The translations under genes were made by a program, and so were the position numbers. Below the pieces are notes generated by a model that was not told the origin of the DNA, made no database searches, and was given only the letters and a program-made list of their open reading frames with translations. Positions 27,569-37,630 of a DNA stretch of 44,252 nucleotides are shown in pieces (positions within the stretch are counted from its first letter, which is position 1; every line of letters starts with the position of its first letter). Source of the stretch: Massilia niastensis DSM 21313 (lineage in GTDB: Bacteria; Pseudomonadota; Gammaproteobacteria; Burkholderiales; Burkholderiaceae_D); the NCBI RefSeq assembly GCF_000382345.1, contig NZ_KB908124.1:1-44252 (forward strand), in the 5' to 3' direction.

Positions 27569-30500
27569 ATGAACTTGCATGACTCTCCGCTGCTGGCGAG
27601 CGACATCGTCACCCTCGAGTGCCCGGAAGGCCAAGAGGGACTAGAGCCAAACCAAGAGGCTGGATTTTTCCTGGAGGGCGATCAATGGTTTATGCGCCAG
27701 AACACGGTCGTCAAACCGGTTCGACCTGGCAAAGATAAACACTTATTTGAGGGGCTCGCCAGGCGCAGGGAGACGCTTTGGCTGTTGACCCGCGCCACTG
27801 CCAAACAAGTTTTCATGGGCTTCCTGGCCCCGAGTGACCGACTGGACGCCGCCATCAAGATCGGTGTCGATGCATTCGTCGCAGAATTTTTATATGAAAA
27901 GCGAGAAATTGCGGAAGCGACCGTAGCCCAGGCCTGCGCGTGGCTCACCAACGAATTCCTGATCGAGACCACGCCGCGTAAACTGATCGTTGCGCGCTTT
28001 ACCACCGGCGCGACGGCCGACTTCCAGGTGCTTGGCCGACTATGGCGTGCGGATGTGCAACCAGTCGACGGCAAGGGTTACCTGATCCGGCGCTTAGCGC
28101 CGCGCCCGGCGCAAGCCTCGCGCCTGACCTTACTGGAGGGGTACAGCGAATTCGTTGATGCCAGCGCAGCAGCCCAGCTCGAAGACCCGCAGCAAAAAGC
28201 AATGCTCGAGGCCGCCTTACAGAACAACACCGCCTACCTCGAGTTGTGGAAGCTGTATAACGACTTGTCTTGGAAGCGTGCACAGGAAGAGGCCAGCCGC
28301 CTAGGTGTGCTGTCCTACCAAGCCTGCGAAGGCCGGGAGTACAAGGGCGGGAACGCATGGCGCCTGATCCCGAAGAACTGCGAAAGCCTGCAAACATTTA
28401 AGGAACGCTGGGCGCAGTTGGAAATCGCCGATGCCACCCAGGTCGAAGTCACCGAAAGCGCGCCGGATTGGACCGTCGACTTGCCCGATGCGACAGCGCA
28501 AGCGCGTGCAGTGCGCGGGCGCCTCGTGTTCGAAGCCGATAGCGTTCTGGTGGTCCCCGACGAACGACGCAAGGGCGACGCCCCTCCGCATTCCGGCTAT
28601 GTGTATTACTCGCTGGCGGGCGATCGCACGGTCGGCAAGCGTCGCGAAGAGGCCAAGCGCGCGATCGATAGCGGCAGGCGCCTGCCCCAGTTGCGGTATC
28701 TGCTGGAAGGCGTTTCCGTGCCCGTCGAGCGGCACCGAAAACTCGATGACGTCACCCCCTATGCGCAAGAAACCTTCAAAGGTGGCAAACCTACCGATCG
28801 CCAGCGCGATGCGCTGCGTGTCGCACTCAATACGCCAGACGTCGCCCTAATCATCGGGCCACCTGGTACTGGCAAGACCCAAGTCATCGCGGCCCTGCAG
28901 CGACGACTCGCCGAAGAAGGTGAAGGCCGCAGCCTGCGCGGCCAAGTCTTGATCAGCAGTTACCAGCATGACGCCGTCGATAACGCACTCAGCCGCAGCA
29001 ACGTGTTCGGTTTGCCGCCAGTGCGCGTCGGTGGCCGCCAGGGTAGCGGCAAACTGAGCGTGCAGTTTGCGCATTGGGGTCAAGAGCGTGCGAACTACCT
29101 TGACGAGCGCGTCGACGAACTGGAGCGCAGCGAGCCCTTACTCAAGCAAATGAAACTGCTGCGTCATGAACTCCAATTGCTGCGTATCGCCAAGCTGGAC
29201 GCGAGTGGGCGGGTGCAAGCCCTCACTAGGGTCGCCGCTTTGTTGGAGCAGGCAGCCGACAGCGGTGCCCGGATTCCATCTGAGCTCGAGTCAAGGTGGA
29301 CCGAATACCTGGACACCCAACAGTCACGCGAAGTCGCCAGCGGCGATGCGAGCGACCGGCGCGCCGTCTTGCTGCGCGTGCGGGCGTTACGTGTCGACCC
29401 GATTGGCTTCGCCGATGATGGCGATTCGCAAGCGCATGCCTTGGCTCGTGCACTGTATCGAGAAAAGGTAGCGCTCAGCGAACCGCAACAGCAAGCCCTC
29501 GAGCGTGCGGCGGACGCCGACACACCGGAACCGGCCCTACTCGCCGAATTACGGCAACTGCGAGATCACCTGCTGGACCGACTGCTACCCGACTACCGCC
29601 CACCGTCGATACGCAGCCGCCTCGATGATGAGGGCAGGGCGCTGCTCACCGAACTCGAGAATGCGCTCGAAAAAAAGATCAGCGCCAGCCGCAAAGGCAT
29701 TGCGGGCGTCCTCACGCAGTTGAGCAATGCGTTGCGTTTCGACCCGTGGCAGGCGCAAAGTACGACCGAGGAATATGCGATGGTGGTCGGCGCGACCTGC
29801 CAGCAAGCAGCCGGCAACCAGATGAGTAGCCTCAAACAGGTGGCTGGACTCGAACACGCCTCGATCTCGTTTGACACCGTGGTGATCGACGAAGCAGCGC
29901 GCGCCAACCCCCTCGACTTGTTCGTCCCGATGGCGATGGCGGAGCGCCGCATCATCTTAGTCGGCGACGATCGCCAACTGCCCCACTTGCTCGAGCCCGA
30001 CATCGAGCAAGAAGTCGCGCGTCAGAACGAGTTGGGCGACGTCGAACGCAAGGCCTTCGAAACGAGCCTGTTTGAGCGCCTGCGGGTGCAACTTCAGCGC
30101 CTAGAAAAAGAAGATTCGGTCCAGCGCGTAGTCATGCTCGACACGCAATTCCGCATGCATCCGGTGCTAGGCGACTTCATTAGTAAGCACTTTTACGAAA
30201 AGGTCGGCATGGAAGCCGTGAAGCCCGGCCGCGAAGCTGAGGTGTTCCGTCATACCTTAGAAGGCTATGAAAACAAAGTGTGCGCCTGGCTAAACGTCCC
30301 GGCTGATGCCGGCAACGAGCGCCGCGTCGGCACGAGCCGGATTCGTGCCGAAGAGGCCAGCCTGGTTGCGCAAGAGGTGGCGCGCTTGCTTGAGCAAGCC
30401 GACCAAGTGTCGATCGGCGTCATCACTTTCTATAGCGCCCAAGCACTCGAAATCATGCGTGAACTCGAGAAGTTGCGCATCATGGGCGCGACCCAGCACG

Positions 30501-30862
30501 GCTATGAGCCTGCCGAAGCCTACCGCATGACGCTAGACGGCGAAGAGCGCTTGCGAGTCGGGACCGTCGACGCATTTCAGGGCAAAGAGTTTGACGTAGT
30601 CTTGCTCTCGAACGTACGGACCAGCCGCAAAAGGTTCGACAACCAGGCGCTCGACCCCGAACAGCGCGAGGCCCAACGCAACGCGAGATATGGCTTCCTG
30701 CGCTTGCCGAACCGGATGAACGTGGCCATGAGCCGCCAGCGCAAGCTACTCATCGTCGCCGGTGACTTAGCGCTTGCCGAAGGACCGGAAGCAGAAGAAG
30801 CCGTCCCAGCGCTGGCGGCGTTCGCGACACTGTGCAGGGGGGAACATGGCTGCATTCGCTAA
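27569..30862 (+). CDS. superfamily 1 DNA/RNA helicase
   Basis: 1097 aa from ATG 27569, four bases after the kinase stop; the in-frame upstream Met at 27515 would overlap the kinase. Seen: motif I IIGPPGTGKTQV near residue 431, motif II VVIDEAARANPLD near 772 followed by VGDDRQLPHLL, motif V GTVDAFQGKEFDVVLL near 1010 and motif VI NVAMSRQRKLL near 1050. This is the UPF1/AAA_12-like SF1B helicase group. The ~400 residues before motif I and the ~330-residue insertion between motifs I and II, rich in helices, are not a family I know. Predicted to unwind or translocate on nucleic acid as the motor of the complex. No nuclease domain is seen within it. Confidence 0.88.
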   Translation: MNLHDSPLLASDIVTLECPEGQEGLEPNQEAGFFLEGDQWFMRQNTVVKPVRPGKDKHLFEGLARRRETLWLLTRATAKQVFMGFLAPSDRLDAAIKIGVDAFVAEFLYEKREIAEATVAQACAWLTNEFLIETTPRKLIVARFTTGATADFQVLGRLWRADVQPVDGKGYLIRRLAPRPAQASRLTLLEGYSEFVDASAAAQLEDPQQKAMLEAALQNNTAYLELWKLYNDLSWKRAQEEASRLGVLSYQACEGREYKGGNAWRLIPKNCESLQTFKERWAQLEIADATQVEVTESAPDWTVDLPDATAQARAVRGRLVFEADSVLVVPDERRKGDAPPHSGYVYYSLAGDRTVGKRREEAKRAIDSGRRLPQLRYLLEGVSVPVERHRKLDDVTPYAQETFKGGKPTDRQRDALRVALNTPDVALIIGPPGTGKTQVIAALQRRLAEEGEGRSLRGQVLISSYQHDAVDNALSRSNVFGLPPVRVGGRQGSGKLSVQFAHWGQERANYLDERVDELERSEPLLKQMKLLRHELQLLRIAKLDASGRVQALTRVAALLEQAADSGARIPSELESRWTEYLDTQQSREVASGDASDRRAVLLRVRALRVDPIGFADDGDSQAHALARALYREKVALSEPQQQALERAADADTPEPALLAELRQLRDHLLDRLLPDYRPPSIRSRLDDEGRALLTELENALEKKISASRKGIAGVLTQLSNALRFDPWQAQSTTEEYAMVVGATCQQAAGNQMSSLKQVAGLEHASISFDTVVIDEAARANPLDLFVPMAMAERRIILVGDDRQLPHLLEPDIEQEVARQNELGDVERKAFETSLFERLRVQLQRLEKEDSVQRVVMLDTQFRMHPVLGDFISKHFYEKVGMEAVKPGREAEVFRHTLEGYENKVCAWLNVPADAGNERRVGTSRIRAEEASLVAQEVARLLEQADQVSIGVITFYSAQALEIMRELEKLRIMGATQHGYEPAEAYRMTLDGEERLRVGTVDAFQGKEFDVVLLSNVRTSRKRFDNQALDPEQREAQRNARYGFLRLPNRMNVAMSRQRKLLIVAGDLALAEGPEAEEAVPALAAFATLCRGEHGCIR

Positions 30863-32315
30863 ACGCCACCTGTTACTGCGCAAAAAACCGGCGCAGCATG
30901 GGGTCGCCCTGTTGTGGCCCGTGCACGCCTACCGCGTTCAATATGCAGAGGCGCAGGGCAAGACCTTGAACCTGTTCCAGCGCGCAGTGCTGGGCCTGGC
31001 ACGCGCCGGTTGCCGCGAGCCGCTTGAGATGTCGACCTTACTGGGCTTGCACCAGCAAATGGTGCTGTTAATCCTGGCGCAGTGTAATAGCCACGCTTGG
31101 ATCGATAGCCAAGGTAGACCTACCGAAAACGGCCTAGCCCTACTCGACGAAGAAGAGGACCGCAGCGTGGACCTGAAAGCGGGGGTGCTGTTTCGCGATG
31201 CGCTCAGCGGCGCCTTCTGGCCACGCATCGTCAGCATGGACGGGTTAAGCGAAATCGAGTCGGCCGCGCAGGCTGGCGAACTTCCGATGTTCCGGCTGAA
31301 CCGTGCAGAAGGCGGAGAAATCAGGCCCCATGTGTTCGCCGCACACCAAGATCTGCCAGCGCCATTTGATACGCGCGACATCCAACAAGCTTATCGCGCT
31401 TATCGACTGGACTATTTCAACGCCCGCCAACTGTATGGACGCGCTGAGGTCGGCGCCGAAGTACGCGCGCAAGGGATCGAACTCATGCACGAACAGGCCG
31501 AGCCCATGTACGTGCTAACTTGGGTCACACCGGACCAGACAGGCGAGCGGTCGTGGCGTGTATGTGACCCGCTCGCCTTACGCCAGCAAGTGCCCTGGCT
31601 GGACGACACCTTCGACAGCCTACTCAGCCAGCCAAGACAACAACGGCTGGCCAGGCGTCTGGCAACCATGATAGGCAAGCCGCAGGCAGAGCAGCAGAAC
31701 GTCAAGGAATGGATGCAGCAACTCGAGCAAGAACTCGACCTCGAACTGCTGACCGAGCATCCTTGGGCCGGCAGAGAAAAACTGATTGGGCGTTACTTCC
31801 GCGTCCTCAGTTGGCGCACGCGGGTGATGGAACAAGCGTTTGGACGGCACGAGCTCGAGAGTGCGCTGACGGACGCGCAAAAGCTGTGCGAGGCGGTGTG
31901 CCAGTGGATCGTGCGGCGCTACCCGGGCAAGACCGATCTCATTCCCAACGTCGGGTACCGGGACCGGGCGCTGAATGAGCGCCTGCTCGAAGCAACCGAA
32001 CTACCGGCTCTGACGCCGGAGCTGATACGCAGGTTGGCGAGCCAGGATACCAAGAAGGTACGCGACGTGTTACGAGGCAGAAGTGAGTCGCTGAAGGCCA
32101 TGTTGTTTGCGGCGCTCGTCACCACAATGGACGAGCCTGAGCACCCGTTCCGGCACCTAGCACCCGAGGCTTTAGCGTTTGACCGCCTCATCAAACTTGC
32201 TGATTTGCGCAATGAAGCAACCCATGCGAGCGGCAAGGAATTTCACATGACAGAAGTCGTCCAGGCAGCCAAGTTCGCCTTGCAATGGACGTCGCAACTG
32301 AAAGAATGGATGTAA
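30846..32315 (+). CDS. winged-helix-like protein with C-terminal HEPN-type motif
   Basis: 489 aa; GGGGGGAA lies immediately before the ATG, which overlaps the helicase end by 17 bases. Seen: residues ~45-100 (LLGLHQQMVLLILAQCN then DSQGRPTENGLALLDEE) read as a winged helix-turn-helix with a wing turn. The last ~60 residues contain RNEATH, with R455 and H460, an R-polar-x3-H (RxxxxH) motif inside helices (DRLIKLADLRNEATH), as in the catalytic motif of HEPN ribonucleases. The middle is helical and unrecognised. If the HEPN call is right, this is the most likely toxic or RNA-cleaving effector of the operon. The alternative is a non-catalytic helical adaptor. It does not resemble any named defence protein I can recall. 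Confidence 0.65.
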   Translation: MAAFAKRHLLLRKKPAQHGVALLWPVHAYRVQYAEAQGKTLNLFQRAVLGLARAGCREPLEMSTLLGLHQQMVLLILAQCNSHAWIDSQGRPTENGLALLDEEEDRSVDLKAGVLFRDALSGAFWPRIVSMDGLSEIESAAQAGELPMFRLNRAEGGEIRPHVFAAHQDLPAPFDTRDIQQAYRAYRLDYFNARQLYGRAEVGAEVRAQGIELMHEQAEPMYVLTWVTPDQTGERSWRVCDPLALRQQVPWLDDTFDSLLSQPRQQRLARRLATMIGKPQAEQQNVKEWMQQLEQELDLELLTEHPWAGREKLIGRYFRVLSWRTRVMEQAFGRHELESALTDAQKLCEAVCQWIVRRYPGKTDLIPNVGYRDRALNERLLEATELPALTPELIRRLASQDTKKVRDVLRGRSESLKAMLFAALVTTMDEPEHPFRHLAPEALAFDRLIKLADLRNEATHASGKEFHMTEVVQAAKFALQWTSQLKEWM

Positions 32316-34750
32316 TGGCTAAGAAGAAACCACACCCAGCGATGCAGAAGGCCGGTCCCCCACAGCCCGCGCAAACGACAAACACGGCAAAGATGCCTCC
32401 GTTCATGGCAGCGCTCTTCAAGGGCGCCAAAGTCACGGAACAACCGGTGCCAGAAATCTTGGAAGACGTTGACGGGAGCTTCCTGGACGAGTTGGCGGCC
32501 GCGTTGGCGCCCGAGAAGGCCACCAAATTTACGGCTTGGCTTGAGCGCTTCTCGACCTTTTGTAAGGCGTTAGATAAGAAGAGCGAAACGCTGACGCAGG
32601 ATCGTGCGGCGTGGCTCCTCGAAATCGAAGCCGACAAACAAGCGCTAGAGCGGCAGCGCAGCGAGCACGACCAGCAGCGTGAGCTGGCGACGGCCAAGCT
32701 GGAACAGGAGCGTGACCAGTTGCGCTTGCAACGCGAACACACCACCACCGAACAGCAAGCATTCCAAGAGCGTGAAGCGACCTTGATGCCGCGTCTAGAA
32801 GCGTTGACCAAGAAGCAGGCGGCCCTGCAAGAGCTGGAGTTGTCGCTGGAAGCACGCGAATTGGAGGCCCGCAACGGTTTCGTCGGCATCCGACAGCAAA
32901 TGCTCGATGGCTTGAAAACGGAAATCCGCGCGTTAGAGGCGTCGCGCGAAGAATTGCTCAAGGCGATTGATCTGCACAAAGGGAGCTTGAACGGGGCGCA
33001 GCAAGCCCGGGAGGCCGAACTTGAGCAGCGCGACCTGACTTTGCAAGAAGAGACCGCCAAACTCGAACGGGCCAAGCAACGCCTGCAGCGTCAATCGAAC
33101 GTACTGGAGCAGGAGCGGCGTCAGATCAGAGACGAAATGGATCACGCCCTCAAGGACGAGCGTGAACAGCATCGTAAGGAATTAGAACGGTTTGAAGCCC
33201 GTGAGGCGCGTTTGAACCAGAACCTGGACGCATTGCGCGGCGAGGCCGACGGCTTACGGGCGCTGCGCGCCGCATTTGGCGAGCGCGACCCGCAGACGCT
33301 GCTCGATGAATTTCACGCGTTGCAGCGCCAAAATGAGGCACTGCGCAGCAACGGTGTGGCAGCGGAAGCGGAACATCTGGCACTGGAAAACCAGGGTATG
33401 CGCGAACAACTGTCGATTTTGCAGGGCAGAATCCGCGAGCTGACCCAAGAACATGAGCAAGCAAAAGCCGAACTCAGTCGCAAGCGCATGGGCGCCCTCG
33501 AACTCGAGACACTGTCGATGGAAAAGCGTGGTCTCGAAAAGCACAAGCAGTTGCTTGGCGCCGCGCTGGTCGACCTGGAAGCCCGCGTCGACAGCCTGAC
33601 CGCGGCCAGCAAAACACAGTCGCCGTTCCCGCAACTGACGGTGATGGATGAGCATCCAGACTACCGTACCAAGGCTGCCCTTGAACCGGTGCCGGAAGAC
33701 CTGACAGCGTTTGCCACCGAGTTACAGCAGCGGATCGCCGTCGTCGAACGCGGCACCAAGTTGTACTACCGGGTGGACGACATCCGCGCCCTGCTTGGTG
33801 GTCTGGCGATGAGCCAGCTCCACGTGTTTCAGGGGATTAGCGGTACCGGTAAAACCAGTTTGGCCAAGGCGTTTGCCAAGGCCATGGGTGGCTTTTGCAC
33901 CGATATCGCCGTGCAGGCTGGATGGCGCGACCGCGACGATCTACTCGGGCACTACAACGCCTTCGAGAAGCGCTTTTATGAGAAGGACTGCCTGCAAGCC
34001 TTATATAAAGCGCAGACCGACGCCTACGAAGATCGCTGCAACGTGATTCTGCTGGACGAAATGAATCTGTCGCGGCCCGAACAATATTTTGCCGAGTTTC
34101 TTTCCGCACTCGAGAAGAACAACCCGAGTGAGCGGCTGATCACGCTTAGCGAACACGCTGTGGCGCAGGCGCCCAGCCTCTTGAAAGAGCAGCGCAAGAT
34201 CCTGGTGCCAAAAAACGTGTGGTTCATCGGTACGGCAAACCACGACGAAACCACCAGCGAACTGGCCGATAAAACCTATGATCGCGCCCACGTGATGACC
34301 CTCCCGCGTCAAGAAGAAAAGTTCAAGACCGCGCGCATGGATGCCGTTCACTATTCCTACAGCTCGCTCCAAGACCGTTTTGATGCAGCGGAAAAACATC
34401 ACGCGAAGGAGGTCGCCGAGCTGCTGGATCAACTAAAGCGGGACGCGCTAACGCCGCTCCTCGAGGAACAGTTCCAACTTGGTTGGGGCAACCGCTTCGA
34501 ACGTCAAGCCAAGCGTTTTATCCCCGTTATGATGGCGTGTGGCGCCAGTAAGCAAGATGCACTCGACCATCTGCTGTCGACCCGGGTCATGCGCGCCGGT
34601 AAGGTCACCAAGCGCTATGACATTACGCTCGACACGCTCAACGCACTCGAGAGCGCGTTCGACAACTTCTGCACGGCGATTGGCGGCGACGCGCCCAAGT
34701 CCAGGAAACTGATCGACGAAGACCGCCGTCACAAGGAACAGATGGTATGA
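32315..34750 (+). CDS. McrB-like AAA+ ATPase with long coiled coil
   Basis: 811 aa from ATG 32315, which overlaps the preceding stop (TAATG). Seen: a Pro/Lys-rich start, a helical E/Q/R/L-rich coiled coil from about 85 to 440, then an AAA+ domain with Walker A GISGTGKTSLAKA near 507, WRDRDDLLGHYNA near 543 and Walker B VILLDEMNLSRPEQYFAEFLS near 577. A sensor-like FIGTANHDETT lies near 640. DEMNLSRPEQYF and the GISGTGKT loop are the hallmarks of the McrB/MoxR-like clade. McrB is a GTPase that drives a McrC nuclease along DNA (known), but whether this one uses ATP or GTP cannot be told. The long coiled coil replaces the usual DNA-recognition domain and could sense or tether a partner. Confidence 0.85.
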   Translation: MAKKKPHPAMQKAGPPQPAQTTNTAKMPPFMAALFKGAKVTEQPVPEILEDVDGSFLDELAAALAPEKATKFTAWLERFSTFCKALDKKSETLTQDRAAWLLEIEADKQALERQRSEHDQQRELATAKLEQERDQLRLQREHTTTEQQAFQEREATLMPRLEALTKKQAALQELELSLEARELEARNGFVGIRQQMLDGLKTEIRALEASREELLKAIDLHKGSLNGAQQAREAELEQRDLTLQEETAKLERAKQRLQRQSNVLEQERRQIRDEMDHALKDEREQHRKELERFEAREARLNQNLDALRGEADGLRALRAAFGERDPQTLLDEFHALQRQNEALRSNGVAAEAEHLALENQGMREQLSILQGRIRELTQEHEQAKAELSRKRMGALELETLSMEKRGLEKHKQLLGAALVDLEARVDSLTAASKTQSPFPQLTVMDEHPDYRTKAALEPVPEDLTAFATELQQRIAVVERGTKLYYRVDDIRALLGGLAMSQLHVFQGISGTGKTSLAKAFAKAMGGFCTDIAVQAGWRDRDDLLGHYNAFEKRFYEKDCLQALYKAQTDAYEDRCNVILLDEMNLSRPEQYFAEFLSALEKNNPSERLITLSEHAVAQAPSLLKEQRKILVPKNVWFIGTANHDETTSELADKTYDRAHVMTLPRQEEKFKTARMDAVHYSYSSLQDRFDAAEKHHAKEVAELLDQLKRDALTPLLEEQFQLGWGNRFERQAKRFIPVMMACGASKQDALDHLLSTRVMRAGKVTKRYDITLDTLNALESAFDNFCTAIGGDAPKSRKLIDEDRRHKEQMV

Positions 34751-36558
34751 AGCTGTATGACCGGATCAGTGGTACGCCGTTAAATCGCCTTCCCGACCTG
34801 ATCCATCCAGGGCGCTATGTATTGGAGCAGGCAGTCTCCTTCAACGGCCATACGCAACTGGCTAGCGGCGATCTGCTGAGCGATGATGGTAGCGAGCGTT
34901 GCGTACTAGACCAAGAGACAGCCCGTTTTTGCGGGTTCGATGCTGCATTGGGCGATGACACGGTTTTTCTCAGCCGCGTCCTCGACAGCATTGCGCGCAC
35001 CGGCGGGCATGGTCAAGCCTTACCGTCGCCCTTGCTGCCGACCGCACTCATCAATGAAGAGAGCCATGCGAACGATTTGGAGCGGATGCTTGGCGACGTT
35101 TTGACGGCCGGGCACCTGCATACGATCTCGAAGCGTCCTCGCATCGACCTGCGCTATGACGAGACGGTGACCGACGTGTCACGGGCGCGACGCCTTACCA
35201 ACAAGACGTATACCCACCTCGCCTCGCGCTCTGAATGTTGGCAAAGGCAGACGCTGCAAGGGATCCAACCGAAGCGCGTCCTCGCCAGGTTCAGTGAAGA
35301 CGAATACGCGATCTACGAAAACGTCGTGTATGCCCGGTTACTGGATAAGCTCGAACATTATCTGACCGGACGGCTGCGCCGTCTCGACCGGCTCTGTCAG
35401 CGCCTAGAGCGATCCTTAGCGTTCTCGTCGAGTACGGATCTGAACCATCTTTTGTTCCAAGACATTTGCCTGTTGTGGGGAGAAACCTACCAGCCCGAAG
35501 CAACGGCTCAGCAACTCAAGACCACCAAGGACACGCGCAAGGCGATTGCGACGCAACTTAAGAGCCTGCAAGGCTTGCGACAAAGCGGCCTGTATCGACA
35601 GATCGCGCGTGAACGCCAGATTGGGCAGATTCTGCACCGGACCAATATCTTGATGCATGACCAGCACTATCGGCACGTGAGCGTACTGTGGGATGCGCTG
35701 CGCCAAACCATCCAGGCAACTTACCTGTCTCCAGCAGAGCGCTTACAAAGCAGCCAACAGCGCGAGGCCGACTACAGTGCCTATGTCGGACTCGTACTGC
35801 GCCACGCCCTACGTCGCTACGGCCTGGCGCACGACGATGAGGTGAGCTGGGCTGGTCATGTCCTCAGCGTGCGTCGTGACCGTTTGAATTGGGAGTTGCG
35901 CGTCGATGGCGAGCGCAAACTCGCTTTGGTGCCCTGGGCGTATCCAGATGCACTGTCCGCTGACATCCAGGTACCCGCAGGTTGCCGGCTGTGCTGGCCC
36001 GGCATCGAGTTGAACGACACATTGGACCACGCCGTCACTGGCCCAGCGCTGCGCCTGTCGCCGATGGATGTCTACGTGGTCGAGCACATGGGGCATCTGG
36101 TCGACCGCGTGCTTACCGAAGCGCTGTTGGACGACTATGCGGTCCCGATCAAGCCGCTACCCAAGATCGTCGCTGAGGAGGGGAAGAAAGTACGCGGGAT
36201 CGTCGTGCAGGCATCGACCTTGCAGGTGTTATCGCCATTGGCGCCCGACGACGCCCTCACCATGCAAAGCCTGTTCGATCAGCACACGCGGCCAGAACTG
36301 GCGCAGGCCTTCAAGTGGCAGGCGCAACACGTGCAAGCGCTGCGTGAGTGCCCAGTATGCGGTGACACCGCTGCGCTCACGCCGCAAGAGAACGGCAGCT
36401 TTAGCTGCCACTGCCGGCGTGCCGGTTGCGGCACCAAACGCTTTTGGCGCCGGACCAACGAAGGGCATTGGATATATCAGCAGCTGCTTGGCGACGACCT
36501 GAACTTTCGAGTCAACGGCCGGCGCAGCATGGAATTCTCCATGCCGCGTCGAACCTGA
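34747..36558 (+). CDS. McrC/DUF2357-like protein with C-terminal zinc ribbon
   Basis: 603 aa; its ATG overlaps the McrB-like stop (ATGA). Seen: a DUF2357-like centre (KTYTHLASRSECW near 155, then EDEYAIYENVVYARLLDKLE near 185-205), the region by which McrC-type proteins dock on their AAA+ partner. A segment RRDRLNWELRVDGERKLALV near 375-395 could carry remnants of a PD-(D/E)xK nuclease, but a clean D...ExK is not visible. The C-terminus has CPVCGD...CHCRRAGCGT (about 534-565), a zinc ribbon. As last gene of the operon it probably completes a McrB-McrC-like pair. Nuclease activity is unproven; the zinc ribbon may instead bind DNA. Confidence 0.72.
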   Translation: MKLYDRISGTPLNRLPDLIHPGRYVLEQAVSFNGHTQLASGDLLSDDGSERCVLDQETARFCGFDAALGDDTVFLSRVLDSIARTGGHGQALPSPLLPTALINEESHANDLERMLGDVLTAGHLHTISKRPRIDLRYDETVTDVSRARRLTNKTYTHLASRSECWQRQTLQGIQPKRVLARFSEDEYAIYENVVYARLLDKLEHYLTGRLRRLDRLCQRLERSLAFSSSTDLNHLLFQDICLLWGETYQPEATAQQLKTTKDTRKAIATQLKSLQGLRQSGLYRQIARERQIGQILHRTNILMHDQHYRHVSVLWDALRQTIQATYLSPAERLQSSQQREADYSAYVGLVLRHALRRYGLAHDDEVSWAGHVLSVRRDRLNWELRVDGERKLALVPWAYPDALSADIQVPAGCRLCWPGIELNDTLDHAVTGPALRLSPMDVYVVEHMGHLVDRVLTEALLDDYAVPIKPLPKIVAEEGKKVRGIVVQASTLQVLSPLAPDDALTMQSLFDQHTRPELAQAFKWQAQHVQALRECPVCGDTAALTPQENGSFSCHCRRAGCGTKRFWRRTNEGHWIYQQLLGDDLNFRVNGRRSMEFSMPRRT

Positions 36559-36573
36559 ACAACAAACGAGACG

Positions 36574-37575
36574 CTACAGAAGCCAGCCGAGCAGGGCGCC
36601 GCCGACCGCACCGATGGCGGCGCCGATCGCCTCGCCGCGTTTGCCGAAGACTTTACCAATCTTCGCGCCGACTGCAGCGCCAGTGGTCACGCCTTTGAGA
36701 ATGCGGTCCCAAACCGTTTTCTTGACACGTTCTTGCTGCTCGGGGTCGAGATCGATGCGTGGTTTCGCACGTCCCGGCTCGGTTGTAGTAGCGCCAGCCG
36801 CAGGCTTGTCCGCCGCGGTGTCGCTAGCCGCAGGGTCGGCCGCCGCAGGGGCCTCGGCCCCCGTTTGCTGTGCGGACGGATCAATGCCGACGTCTTTCCT
36901 CATCGAATGCAGAAACGGCACGGTGGCGTCGTGTCGCAGTCGCGTCAACACCTGGGTAAATAGCTCACTCAGCCACGGTTTGCCGTTCGGTAGCTTTTCA
37001 GAGGTGTTCGATACTGCCAGGGCGGGAATGTAAGCTGCATGCAGCGGCGCATACGCCGCTATGGTCTCCCGCAGCAGGCCCGTACGCTCTTTGAAGTCGG
37101 CCTCGAACTCCTTCGCCTCGACCTTATCGGCCCGGGTGAAGACGAGCAAGGCGTTTTCCCATACCGACGCGCCCAAAGCCTCGGTGAGCATCTGAATCCC
37201 CCGACGTTCATCACTCGACACGCGCGTCGCATCGAGTTCGGTGATGAACAGCAGGCAATCGGCTTGCGCACTGGCTTCGCGGATCGCGGCGAGATAACGT
37301 TGATCGTTACCGACCTCAGGTAGATCGTCGCACAGCCCAGGCGTGTCGACGATATCGTAGTGAAGACCGCCGTGTTCATGTGGATAGCGCGCGACGCTTA
37401 TCGTCGTCGGTCTGAACTTGCCAACCGGAGCGACCTGCGTGCCGAGCAGCGAATTGATGGTACTAGATTTGCCGACGCCAGTGCGCCCAGCCAGCAAGAT
37501 AGTGATGCTCGTTTTCGCATCGAGCATGGCGTCGATGTGTTGTTGCGCGAGAACGAGGTTGTTTTGTTGGGTCAT
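36574..37575 (-). CDS. Era/YfjP-type GTPase with glycine-zipper tail
   Basis: 333 aa; AAAGG lies 7 bases before the ATG at 37575. Seen: G1 GRTGVGKS (30-37), G3 DTPG (77-80), G4 TRAD (147-150), then a disordered Ala/Pro/Asp-rich linker (about 240-280). The tail from ~300 is a glycine-zipper (GAAVGAKIGKVFGK then GAAIGAVGGALLGWLL) that could insert into membranes. This is the YfjP/YeeP-like group of GTPases found in prophages and islands. It converges on the McrC-like gene with only 15 bases between the stops, so each transcript runs into the other unless terminated. It may act as an independent membrane-active GTPase or belong to the defence locus. Confidence 0.8.
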   Translation of the reverse strand: MTQQNNLVLAQQHIDAMLDAKTSITILLAGRTGVGKSSTINSLLGTQVAPVGKFRPTTISVARYPHEHGGLHYDIVDTPGLCDDLPEVGNDQRYLAAIREASAQADCLLFITELDATRVSSDERRGIQMLTEALGASVWENALLVFTRADKVEAKEFEADFKERTGLLRETIAAYAPLHAAYIPALAVSNTSEKLPNGKPWLSELFTQVLTRLRHDATVPFLHSMRKDVGIDPSAQQTGAEAPAAADPAASDTAADKPAAGATTTEPGRAKPRIDLDPEQQERVKKTVWDRILKGVTTGAAVGAKIGKVFGKRGEAIGAAIGAVGGALLGWLL

Positions 37576-37630
37576 GGTGAGCCTTTAGTAAGGGTTGAAC
37601 GGGAAATGAACGTCGGAATGCAAAAAAATG

